Positions 42,031-48,843 of a DNA stretch of 64,000 nt are shown piece after piece. The translations under genes were made by a program, and so were the position numbers. This stretch comes from an uncultured Lachnospiraceae bacterium. Its GTDB lineage: Bacteria; Bacillota; Clostridia; Lachnospirales; Lachnospiraceae. The notes under the pieces are model-generated. The model saw only the letters and a list, made by a program, of their open reading frames with translations. It searched no databases and was not told where the DNA came from. The stretch spans positions 1-64,000 of the forward strand of contig CAJTNC010000015.1 in the NCBI GenBank assembly GCA_910577955.1, given 5' to 3'. Numbering within the stretch: position 1 is the stretch's first letter; each line of letters starts with the position of its first letter.

Positions 42031-42312
42031 TTAGCCTTTGAATTTCGGGAGAATTTTCTCTACGTCGCTGTGGGGTCTGGGGATTACATGTGTCGCCACC
42101 AGCTCACCCAGCTTGCTTGCTGCGCTTGTGCCTGCTTCCACAGCCGCTTTCACTGCGCCTACATCGCCGCGTACCATAACGGTTACGAGTCCGGAACCGA
42201 TCTTTTCTGTTCCGATCAGAACTACTTCCGCAGCTTTGGTCATTGCATCCGCAGCCTCGATCGCAGCGGTAAGACCTCTTGTTTCAACCATTCCTAAAGC
42301 TTCCTGTGCCAT
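42031..42312 (-). CDS. BMC-H hexameric shell protein
   Basis: A 93-aa PduA/EutM-like shell protein, MAQEALGMVETRGLTAAIEA, KIGSGLVTVMVRGDVGAVKA, THVIPRPHSDVEKILPKFKG. A close paralogue of the gene at 41296-41577. Probably a bulk facet protein with a small-molecule pore. AAGGAGGAAA precedes the ATG. Confidence 0.93.
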   Translation of the reverse strand: MAQEALGMVETRGLTAAIEAADAMTKAAEVVLIGTEKIGSGLVTVMVRGDVGAVKAAVEAGTSAASKLGELVATHVIPRPHSDVEKILPKFKG

Positions 42313-42349
42313 TGTTTTTCCTCCTTATACAATCCTTTTTTGTTTGATT

Positions 42350-42700
42350 TTAATTTTTATCCAGTGCGCTGACTTTCAGCATTTTTTCCGTGTCCTGCGT
42401 CGGTCTCGGAATAATATGTTTTGACACGACTCCCGTATTCGCAAGGGCAACCGCCTCCGCCGCTCTCATAGCTTCCTCCACATCAGTGACGCTGCCCCTG
42501 AACTTCACAGTCACCAAAAGCGGCACCGGCAGAGAGTCTGCATTGGCCGGTTTATTTTTATCAAAAACTTCCAGACAGACATTGGCCGCCTTACATCCGG
42601 CGTCCGCGGCAAGGAACGCGCACACAAGCCCGAACACTTCCAACAGGCCTACCGCCTCCGATTCCCTGCGAGATGTCAATTCCTCCATAATCTTAACCAT
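42350..42700 (-). CDS. BMC-H shell protein with N-terminal extension and loop insert
   Basis: A 116-aa BMC-domain protein (EAVGLLEVFGLVCAFLAADA, VKFRGSVTDVEEAMRAAEAV, KHIIPRPTQDTEKML). It has about 15 extra residues at the N-terminus and an insert NKPANADSLPVPL before the third strand, so its pore edge should differ from the canonical ones. The first of four consecutive BMC-H genes after the alcohol dehydrogenase. Confidence 0.9.
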   Translation of the reverse strand: MVKIMEELTSRRESEAVGLLEVFGLVCAFLAADAGCKAANVCLEVFDKNKPANADSLPVPLLVTVKFRGSVTDVEEAMRAAEAVALANTGVVSKHIIPRPTQDTEKMLKVSALDKN

Positions 42701-42760
42701 GCCTTTCTCTTGGCCTGCAGCCGTTTCCTGCAGGGCTGTTGCGTAAACTTTCTATCATCA

Positions 42761-43984
42761 CTACTGATTTACGATTGCAATCTTAAGTCCCGTCATTGCA
42801 AGATTCGTTTTCAGCGCTTCGTTGATCTGATCCAGCGGATATTTGTGTGTAATCAGTTCCGCAAGCGGAAGTCCGATGCCTTTCGCCCTCTTTAAAAAGT
42901 CAAAAGTCGTAGCGTAATCTCTAAGCGTGTATACCCAGGAGCCCACCAGCGTGATCTCCTTAGAGCACAGATCAAAGTGCGGATTGATCGATGCGTCGCC
43001 GCCGTTTATGAAAAAGCCCAGTTCACACAGCCCGCCGCCGTTGCGGATAAACTTGTAAATATTTGCATGAGCCATCGGGTTGCCTGTACACTGAAAAGCA
43101 AAATCCGCCAGATGTCCGTCGAAGGAAGCTTTCACCGCGCCGGTAAGGGCTTCGATCCCTTGGAAATCCTTAAAGCTGACTGTCTGGGAAGCCCCTAATC
43201 TCTTCGCAAAATCCAGTCTTGCCTGATTGCCGTCCACCGCCGTAATATTCTCGATTCCCATTGTCCGCAGCACCGCGATACAAATCAGTCCGATGGGGCC
43301 GCATCCCTGTACTACAACCCTGCTGTTGAACCGCAGGATTCCCGTAGTTTTCGCTCTCTCCACCGCATGAATCAAAACCGCGCAGGGCTCGATCAGGATT
43401 CTGGAATCCAGATCCAATTCGCTCACATTGAATACAGTGGAGCCGCCGCGGATCAGGATATAATCGGAAAACCATCCGTTCAGATGAATATCATCGTCGG
43501 GGAGAAGCCCGTACACATCCGCACCGCCCACGTTCTGTTTGTTCAGATCGTACATGGTAATGTCCGGATCATCTTTAAATATCATACATGTTACTACTTT
43601 ATCGCCCAGATGGAGGTCTTTTCCGGCGCTGTCCTTCTTCACGTTCTTGCCCATCTTCACGATCTCGCCGGTTCCCTCATGTCCCAGCGCAACCGGGATC
43701 AAGCCGAAAGGATCGCGTTTGAATTCGTGGGCATCGGTTCCGCAGACGCCGCAGCCTTCCACTTTCACCAGAATATCATCGTCCCCCACCTGCGGCATCG
43801 GATACTCTTTCACTTCAAACTTCTCAAGTTCCGTCAGCATCGCCACATGTGCCGTGGCGGGAACCGCTGCGTTTGCCGCGCTTTTCACCGTCTGCTGCAC
43901 CGCAGAGGCACTGGAGCCGCTTTCCGTGATCTGATTCAATATCTGTTTGACGATCAGCTCGACTTCCTGCTCATTTACTGCCAT
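42761..43984 (-). CDS. Zinc alcohol dehydrogenase with N-terminal encapsulation peptide
   Basis: A 407-aa medium-chain dehydrogenase that would reduce propionaldehyde to 1-propanol (or lactaldehyde to propanediol) and regenerate NAD+. Residues 1-20 (MAVNEQEVELIVKQILNQIT) are an amphipathic targeting helix, then an Ala/Ser linker to about 45. Catalytic zinc and fold motifs: GCGVCGTDAHEF, LGHEGTGEIVKMG, VVQGCGPIGLICIAVLR (Rossmann). The four-Cys structural zinc lobe is replaced (VVTCMIFKDDPD). This is the class II fusion ADH of GRM loci, not the iron-type PduQ. AAGGAGGAAAG precedes ATG. Confidence 0.9.
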   Translation of the reverse strand: MAVNEQEVELIVKQILNQITESGSSASAVQQTVKSAANAAVPATAHVAMLTELEKFEVKEYPMPQVGDDDILVKVEGCGVCGTDAHEFKRDPFGLIPVALGHEGTGEIVKMGKNVKKDSAGKDLHLGDKVVTCMIFKDDPDITMYDLNKQNVGGADVYGLLPDDDIHLNGWFSDYILIRGGSTVFNVSELDLDSRILIEPCAVLIHAVERAKTTGILRFNSRVVVQGCGPIGLICIAVLRTMGIENITAVDGNQARLDFAKRLGASQTVSFKDFQGIEALTGAVKASFDGHLADFAFQCTGNPMAHANIYKFIRNGGGLCELGFFINGGDASINPHFDLCSKEITLVGSWVYTLRDYATTFDFLKRAKGIGLPLAELITHKYPLDQINEALKTNLAMTGLKIAIVNQ

Positions 43985-44007
43985 ATTCTTTCCTCCTTAT
44001 TTTTATT

Positions 44008-45399
44008 CTACCGAATGCAAAGACTGTCTGACATCGTGCATCGTCTTCTCTTCGTAAAGGTCTGTGCACTGGTCAGCCCCTCTCCCGTTCTGGAAGCGAT
44101 GGTAAAAGTGCAGTAGCCTTCGCCGCCGTAGCCTAACGCCGCGTAACTCGGGCCATTCTTTACAAGGATGGCCGTATCCAGTGCTTTTGCATATGTGGTG
44201 ATGTTGTCCACATTCTTTGAGTGAATGTGTGCGGAATGGCGGTTGCCGTGCTCTAACCACACTGCCGTCTCCACGCCTTCCTCGAAACTCTTCACTCTGA
44301 CCATACCGAGGATCGGCATCATCAGTTCCTCCGCGATAAGCGGGTGCTCTTTCGGACCTTCAAACACGATACATCTGATATCCGGCCCTGCTTCCACGCC
44401 CACCATAGACAGCAGCGCTCTCGCACTTCTTCCAACGCACTTTCTGTTTAACGCCCCCTTAGGCGTGAGCACGGTGGCCGTCAGCTTATCCTGAATTTCT
44501 TTGCTTGCCAGATAGCAGCCGTTCTCCTGAATCATGTAGTGCATCAGTTCATCCGCAATGCCGTCCATCGCAACGATCTCTTTTTCCGCAATACAGGGGA
44601 GATTATTGTCGAAAGTACAGCCGTTTACAATGTCCTTCGCCGCTTTCCTCACATCTGCGGTATCGTCCACAAAGGCCGGAGGATTGCCTGCTCCTGCACC
44701 AATGGCTCTCTTTCCGGAAGAAAGAACCGCCGTCACAACGCCGGGACCTCCCGTTGCCACCAAAAGCGGGATCGCAGGATGCTTCATCATGACAGAGCTG
44801 GTTTCCATAGTGGGCACTTCCACCGTAACCGCTATATTATCAGGCCCGCCCGCTTCCAAAGAAGCCTCGTTGATCATATTGATCGTGAATATCGTTGTCT
44901 TTTTCGCGTTGGGATGGGGATTAAACACTACCGTATTCCCGCCCGCAATCATTCCGATGGAATTGCAGATCACCGTCTCGGACGGGTTGGTTGCCGGCGT
45001 AATCGCGCCGATCACGCCAAAGGGTCCCATCTCCACAAGGGTGAGCCCTCTGTCTCCTGACCATGCGGTGGTATGTAAGTCTTCCGTACCCGGTGTTTTA
45101 TCCGCTGTCAGGTGGTGTTTCAATATCTTATCTCCCACATTTCCCATGCCGGTCTCATTCACGCCCATATTGGCAAGTATCTCAGCATTTTCGTGGGTCT
45201 TTCTTCTGATTGCAGAGATGATCTGTTCTCTCTGATCCAGTGTCAGATTGCGGACAACCTTCTGCGCTTTGATGGAGGCATTGATCGCTTCGCTCATATC
45301 TTGAAATACGCCGTGCATGCCTTCTACCGAGCCGGTTATCTGCATATTTGCCATGACCTTCTGTACAATGTCATGGATCATGCTCTCATCTACAGACAC
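44008..45399 (-). CDS. CoA-acylating propionaldehyde dehydrogenase (PduP-like)
   Basis: A 463-aa enzyme oxidising propionaldehyde to propionyl-CoA with NAD+. N-terminal helix MSVDESMIHDIVQKVMANMQ is an encapsulation peptide. Then the aldehyde dehydrogenase domain: FGVIGAITPATNPSETVICN, GGNTVVFNPHPNAKK, GAGAGNPPAFVDDTADV and the catalytic Cys near 268 in NNLPCIAEKE. Its start overlaps the stop of the upstream GlcG-like gene by 10 bases. Confidence 0.93.
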   Translation of the reverse strand: MSVDESMIHDIVQKVMANMQITGSVEGMHGVFQDMSEAINASIKAQKVVRNLTLDQREQIISAIRRKTHENAEILANMGVNETGMGNVGDKILKHHLTADKTPGTEDLHTTAWSGDRGLTLVEMGPFGVIGAITPATNPSETVICNSIGMIAGGNTVVFNPHPNAKKTTIFTINMINEASLEAGGPDNIAVTVEVPTMETSSVMMKHPAIPLLVATGGPGVVTAVLSSGKRAIGAGAGNPPAFVDDTADVRKAAKDIVNGCTFDNNLPCIAEKEIVAMDGIADELMHYMIQENGCYLASKEIQDKLTATVLTPKGALNRKCVGRSARALLSMVGVEAGPDIRCIVFEGPKEHPLIAEELMMPILGMVRVKSFEEGVETAVWLEHGNRHSAHIHSKNVDNITTYAKALDTAILVKNGPSYAALGYGGEGYCTFTIASRTGEGLTSAQTFTKRRRCTMSDSLCIR

Positions 45400-45869
45400 T
45401 TTATTACCTCCTTTAATATATCTTTTCCGTAAGCGGCAAGCTCTGTATCCTGATCCGCAGTTCCGCCGGACACTCCCAGCGCTCCTATCATGGTATCTCC
45501 AACCATAAGCGGTTCGCCGCCGCCAAGGATCATGACTTTCCCCTCACCCGAAAATTGAAGACCGTATAAATCCTGCCCCGGCTGACACAGCCTTGACAGC
45601 TTAGCCGTCGGCATCTGAAAGGCAGTGGCCGTGTAGGTCTTGTTTAAAGCCACATCAAAACTGCCGTGGTAAGCGCCGTCCATGCAGTGAACTGCAACCG
45701 GCCTGCCGGAAGCGTCGGAAACTGCCGCAACCACCCGCATTCCCATCTCCCGCGCTTTCTCCTCCACCGCTTCAATCAGCTTTACCGCCAGATCCAAAGA
45801 CATGATCTCTTTCACAATCGCATCGCCGACGAGATTTTTTACGATTTTCTCAAGATTATATTTATCCAT
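45390..45869 (-). CDS. GlcG/HbpS-family (PduO C-terminal-like) protein with possible targeting helix
   Basis: A 159-aa protein of the DUF336 fold: LIEAVEEKAREMGMRVVAAV, SDASGRPVAVHCMDGA, ALNKTYTATAFQMPTA and GGGEPLMVGDTMIGALGVSGGT. Relatives bind haem or small cofactors and form the C-terminal part of PduO; the adenosyltransferase part is absent. The first 18 residues (MDKYNLEKIVKNLVGDAI) look like an encapsulation peptide. It starts 3 bases after the aldolase stop. Role in the compartment unknown. Confidence 0.85.
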   Translation of the reverse strand: MDKYNLEKIVKNLVGDAIVKEIMSLDLAVKLIEAVEEKAREMGMRVVAAVSDASGRPVAVHCMDGAYHGSFDVALNKTYTATAFQMPTAKLSRLCQPGQDLYGLQFSGEGKVMILGGGEPLMVGDTMIGALGVSGGTADQDTELAAYGKDILKEVIKCL

Positions 45870-45872
45870 AGT

Positions 45873-46670
45873 TTATTTGCCAAGCTGCTCCAAAACTTTC
45901 TTCGTGATCGCTGCTACCAATTCCTGACTGTCCTGATCTTTGCCGGAGGATGAGCAGGAACCGCAGTTATGGCAATTTGCCTTACCCTTATTCTGGCACA
46001 GATCAGCGGGATGACGTCCGGGCAGTCCCATCTGTCTTCTGATTGCATACAGTTTCTCAACGTTCTCGGGGCTGAACTCCTTAGGGCCGCCAAGCTGTCT
46101 TGCTTTGTATAACAGTTCCGCATAAAATTCAACGGATTCCATCTTCATGTAAGCAGCCAACAGGTCTGTGGACCATGTCAGTGCGCCGTGGCTTTCAAGA
46201 AGCACAGCGTCGAAATGCTCCAGATAAGGCTCAACTGCATCCGGGATCTCCATAGTGGAGGGTGTTCCGTAAGGTGCGATGGGCACACAGCCAAGGGCGA
46301 TGACTGCCTCAGGCATGATGGGCTGTGTCAAAGGAATCCCCGCGATAGCAAAGCTTGTTGCGAAAGTAGGGTGCGCATGTACAACGGAACCCACATCCGG
46401 TCTCTTCTGGTAGACGCGCATATGCATCTTGATCTCAGAAGAAGGTCTGAATCCTTTGTTAGCCTGAATCACATTTCCCTTCGCATCCACTTTGCAGATA
46501 TATTCCGGCGTCATAAATCCTTTGGAAACTCCTGTAGGTGTGCATAAAAATTCGTTGTCGTTGAGTTTTACGGAAATATTTCCGTCGTTCGCCGCAACCA
46601 TGTTCCGGTCATAGATTCTTCTGCCGATGTCGCAAATCTGTTTTTTGATTTCGTACTCGTTTTGTGCCAT
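45873..46670 (-). CDS. L-fuculose-1-phosphate aldolase with C-terminal encapsulation peptide
   Basis: A 265-aa class II aldolase that splits fuculose-1-phosphate (possibly also rhamnulose-1-phosphate) into DHAP and lactaldehyde. Zinc ligands are His98 and His100 (VVHAHPTF) and His161 (LLESHGAL), with Glu79 in PSSEIKMH. After the catalytic domain (to about 222) comes a Cys-rich linker with Cys225, 233, 236 and 239 and then a terminal helix ELVAAITKKVLEQLGK typical of cargo targeting. This C-terminal extension is known for GRM fucose/rhamnose compartments. It is the key gene linking the compartment to fucose. Confidence 0.93.
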   Translation of the reverse strand: MAQNEYEIKKQICDIGRRIYDRNMVAANDGNISVKLNDNEFLCTPTGVSKGFMTPEYICKVDAKGNVIQANKGFRPSSEIKMHMRVYQKRPDVGSVVHAHPTFATSFAIAGIPLTQPIMPEAVIALGCVPIAPYGTPSTMEIPDAVEPYLEHFDAVLLESHGALTWSTDLLAAYMKMESVEFYAELLYKARQLGGPKEFSPENVEKLYAIRRQMGLPGRHPADLCQNKGKANCHNCGSCSSSGKDQDSQELVAAITKKVLEQLGK

Positions 46671-46698
46671 TTTTTTCTCCTTTTCCTCTTTTTATTTT

Positions 46699-46720
46699 TA
46701 TTTAAACGTTTGCTTAAATA
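46699..46720. promoter_or_regulatory. Palindromic operator-like site upstream of the aldolase gene
   Basis: TATTTAA-ACGTTTGC-TTAAATA: 7-bp perfect arms around an 8-base centre containing an ACGTTT half like those in LacI/CcpA operators. It lies in the only longer gap (56 bases) near the start of the operon. A catabolite-repression or internal control site is possible but not shown. Confidence 0.3.
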
Positions 46721-46726
46721 CCTCCT

Positions 46727-47188
46727 CTAACCGTTGTCCCTCTCCCAGGGCATCACGTCTTCCGGTTCCCGCAGATATTCCAGAATGTCCCCCACTCCCT
46801 CGTTCGCTGTGGAATTGACAAAGAATATCTTTTTACAGCCCGTGAGTTTCAGCCATCTCTCCGCCTGTAAGACATCGGCATCCTCCCTGTCGATCTTTGT
46901 GACGATGCCGATCACGTCCCGATTCACCATGCAGGTGATATTGGGCGGATACAGGGAATAAGGTTCGTTGGCCGCAAGTAAAAGTCCCACCACGTCCGCC
47001 TCATAGGAGTAGAGCGCCAGCGCCCTGCCGAGTTTTGCAGTCTGCGCGTATTCTCCCGGCGTATCGATGATCACGTCAAAATAATTGACATACTGGGTTT
47101 TTTTGTATGTGATCGTCTCTCCCTTCAGCGCCTGCGTCAACGTCGTTTTTCCCGCTTCGCTGCGGCCTATCAGAATCAACTTTTTCAT
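46727..47188 (-). CDS. EutP/PduV-type small GTPase
   Basis: A 153-aa Ras-like GTPase of microcompartment loci. P-loop GRSEAGKTTLTQAL at 8-21, DTPGEYAQ (G3), VTKIDRED (G4) and FFVNSTANEGVGDIL (G5 region). PduV associates with the outside of Pdu compartments and affects their movement, so it may do likewise here. It overlaps the PduU-like gene upstream by 4 bases. Confidence 0.92.
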   Translation of the reverse strand: MKKLILIGRSEAGKTTLTQALKGETITYKKTQYVNYFDVIIDTPGEYAQTAKLGRALALYSYEADVVGLLLAANEPYSLYPPNITCMVNRDVIGIVTKIDREDADVLQAERWLKLTGCKKIFFVNSTANEGVGDILEYLREPEDVMPWERDNG

Positions 47189-47538
47189 GTTCTCGTTATG
47201 CCGCAGACCGTGTAGCCTAACGTCCCCTCCACATAAAGAAGAATTGCCTCGATTGCCGCCTCCACCTGAGACACGGTGCCCGTCACGATCACCGATCCCG
47301 AAAACCGGTCCACAAAACCGAGTTCTGCGCCGGAAGATTTCATGGCGATATCCGCCATAATGATCGCTGTCTCTGCCGGGGAAACCGTCAGCACGCCGAT
47401 GGCCGATCTGGAATATTCCGCAGCCGGGTTAAGCCCCAGCTTTTCGTAAAGTACGCTGTCCGGATTAGCGATGATATGGGCCAGCGTGATCTGCCTTCCG
47501 GGAACAAGTTCCTGTATGATTCTCTGTTTTTCCTCCAT
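47185..47538 (-). CDS. PduU/EutS-like circularly permuted BMC-H shell protein
   Basis: A 117-aa shell protein with the PduU/EutS N-terminus (IIQELVPGRQITLAHIIANP), which forms a beta-barrel cap over the hexamer pore, followed by the permuted BMC fold (IGVLTVSPAETAIIMADIAM, GSVIVTGTVSQVEAAI). First gene of the operon. I chose the ATG with AAGGA upstream; the open frame extends 17 codons further without support. Confidence 0.9.
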   Translation of the reverse strand: MEEKQRIIQELVPGRQITLAHIIANPDSVLYEKLGLNPAAEYSRSAIGVLTVSPAETAIIMADIAMKSSGAELGFVDRFSGSVIVTGTVSQVEAAIEAILLYVEGTLGYTVCGITRT

Positions 47539-47633
47539 AATCTGCCAATCCTTTCTACCTGAATCTAAACTTCCAATTTCGCGTTTCATTCCGCAAAATC
47601 GTCCCGTAAAGCCAGTCCTGCTTTCATATCATT

Positions 47634-47662
47634 ATTATAGAGCACTCCGCCTCCAAAGTCAA
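47634..47662 (-). promoter_or_regulatory. Main promoter of the microcompartment operon
   Basis: Minus strand TTGACT (47657-47662), 17-base spacer, perfect TATAAT (47634-47639), giving a leader of about 90 bases before the PduU-like gene. It is one base short of consensus, so strong repression by the operon's own DeoR protein when fucose is absent would be expected. Confidence 0.8.
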
Positions 47663-47687
47663 CATAAAACAACATGGTTTTCTTCCG

Positions 47688-47775
47688 TTTTTGTTTGTTT
47701 TTTGCTTATAACTTTAAAAATATATTTGTTTAACTCTATAAAAAATTGTTTTTTGTTGTTTTCTTGTTGTTTTCC
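47688..47775. promoter_or_regulatory. T-rich direct repeats between the divergent BMC and PHP promoters
   Basis: On the plus strand the stretch holds repeated TTGTTT/TTGTTG units: TTTTTGTTTGTTTTTT at 47688-47703, TTTGTTTAA near 47725, then TTGTTTTTTGTTGTTTTC and TTGTTGTTTTCC up to 47775. DeoR-family operators such as LacR boxes are often TGTTT-type direct repeats, so this is a candidate operator for the DeoR protein. It could also be only a low-complexity upstream element. Confidence 0.35.
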
Positions 47776-47795
47776 TATGGTTTTTATGAGATAAT
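47767..47795 (+). promoter_or_regulatory. Promoter for the PHP-domain gene
   Basis: TTGTTT (47767-47772), 17-base spacer, GATAAT (47790-47795), about 40 bases before the ATG at 47836. The gap 47539-47835 otherwise holds the opposite promoter and the T-rich repeats. Confidence 0.5.
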
Positions 47796-47835
47796 AAATC
47801 AACTTATGCCACACCAACACACAGGAGCTCAGAAT

Positions 47836-48561
47836 ATGTACAATATTCCCATTTTGCTTGATATACACACACACTGCCTGTCCAGCGGGCACGCCACCCA
47901 CGATACGATCACCGATATGGCCCGCGCCGCATCGGGCAGATCCCTTCAGATCCTCGGTATCTCAGACCACGGTCCCGCCACGCCCGGAGCTGCCGGCAGT
48001 TCCTACTTTCGCAATCTGCTGCTGGCAGACCGTAAAAAATTCGGCTTACAGCTTCTCTACGGTGCGGAGTTGAACATCCTGAACGAGGAGGGCGATGTGG
48101 ATCTGGAAGACTCCCTGATCGAGTCTTTAGACTATGCTTTTATCAGCATGCATCATCCTGTGTTCTCCTGTGGGACAGTTTACTCCAACACTTCCGCGTA
48201 TATCAACGCCATGCACCACCCCGGCGTTCGTTTTTTAGGTCATCCCGACGACGGCCGTTTTCCGGTGGACTATGGACGTCTGCTCGCCGCCGCCAAGGAA
48301 AACCATGTTTATCCCGAGATAAATAACGCTTCTTTGATGCCCGACGCTTACCGCCAAGACGGCCTGCGCCACTCTATACAGATACTCTGCTTGTGCAAAA
48401 AGCTCCGCCTGCCCGTTCTTCTCTCCAGCGACAGCCACGGAAAAGATCACATCGGCGATATGCAGTATATTTTTCCTCTGCTCGAGCAGTGTGATTTCCC
48501 GTCCGACCTGATCATCAACCGCGATCCGGCATTGCTTCGTCAGATTTTAAAACTCTCCTGA
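47836..48561 (+). CDS. PHP-domain phosphoesterase (YcdX/HisK-like)
   Basis: A 241-aa metal-dependent phosphatase. Four PHP motifs: LLDIHTHCLSSGHA, ISDHGPATPG, GAELNI and the later SMHHPVF, LGHPDDGRF, and LLSSDSHGKDHIGD. No DNA polymerase fusion, so it is a small-molecule phosphatase. Substrate unknown; a sugar phosphate is plausible given the setting. AGGAG is 8 bases before the chosen ATG; the frame opens 30 codons earlier without support. Its stop is immediately next to the stop of the convergent small-protein gene. Confidence 0.88.
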   Translation: MYNIPILLDIHTHCLSSGHATHDTITDMARAASGRSLQILGISDHGPATPGAAGSSYFRNLLLADRKKFGLQLLYGAELNILNEEGDVDLEDSLIESLDYAFISMHHPVFSCGTVYSNTSAYINAMHHPGVRFLGHPDDGRFPVDYGRLLAAAKENHVYPEINNASLMPDAYRQDGLRHSIQILCLCKKLRLPVLLSSDSHGKDHIGDMQYIFPLLEQCDFPSDLIINRDPALLRQILKLS

Positions 48562-48840
48562 TTAAAAATAGTACACCGGCATCGCGTCGCCCACCCCAAA
48601 CAACTCGTTTGGTTCGGCGTCACGCCCCAACATCCCATCGCTTGTCTGATACACGATCTTTTCCATCACTTCCTCTGTGGGAGCCGCGATCGTCTCAGCC
48701 GCTTTCACAGCTTTCGGTTTCGTCGTCTTTACCGTTTTCTTTGCAGGCGTCTCCTTTGCCGTCTGAGCCTTCTTCGCGGTTGTCTGGGATGTTCCCGCCG
48801 TTTTTGCCGCTCTCTCCATACTGCCTTTTCCTACTGCCAT
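48562..48840 (-). CDS. Small lysine/alanine-rich protein next to ParA
   Basis: A 92-aa protein. Residues about 8-50 are histone H1-like low complexity (AAKTAGTSQTTAKKAQTAKE, PAKKTVKTTKPKAVKAAE), disordered and basic. Residues 55-92 are acidic and ordered-looking (EEVMEKIVYQTSDGMLGRDA, NELFGVGDAMPVYYF). Start is 3 bases after the ParA stop, so it is the last gene of the fucose operon. Small, disordered, charged proteins encoded with ParA ATPases act as cargo adaptors (McdB, ParB-like). I infer such a role; I do not recognise the family. Confidence 0.75.
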   Translation of the reverse strand: MAVGKGSMERAAKTAGTSQTTAKKAQTAKETPAKKTVKTTKPKAVKAAETIAAPTEEVMEKIVYQTSDGMLGRDAEPNELFGVGDAMPVYYF

Positions 48841-48843
48841 TTC

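Noticed and set aside
47659..47901. An 80-codon minus-strand frame between the BMC operon and the PHP gene
   Set aside because: It covers the T-rich control region and promoters, has no ribosome site and overlaps the PHP start.
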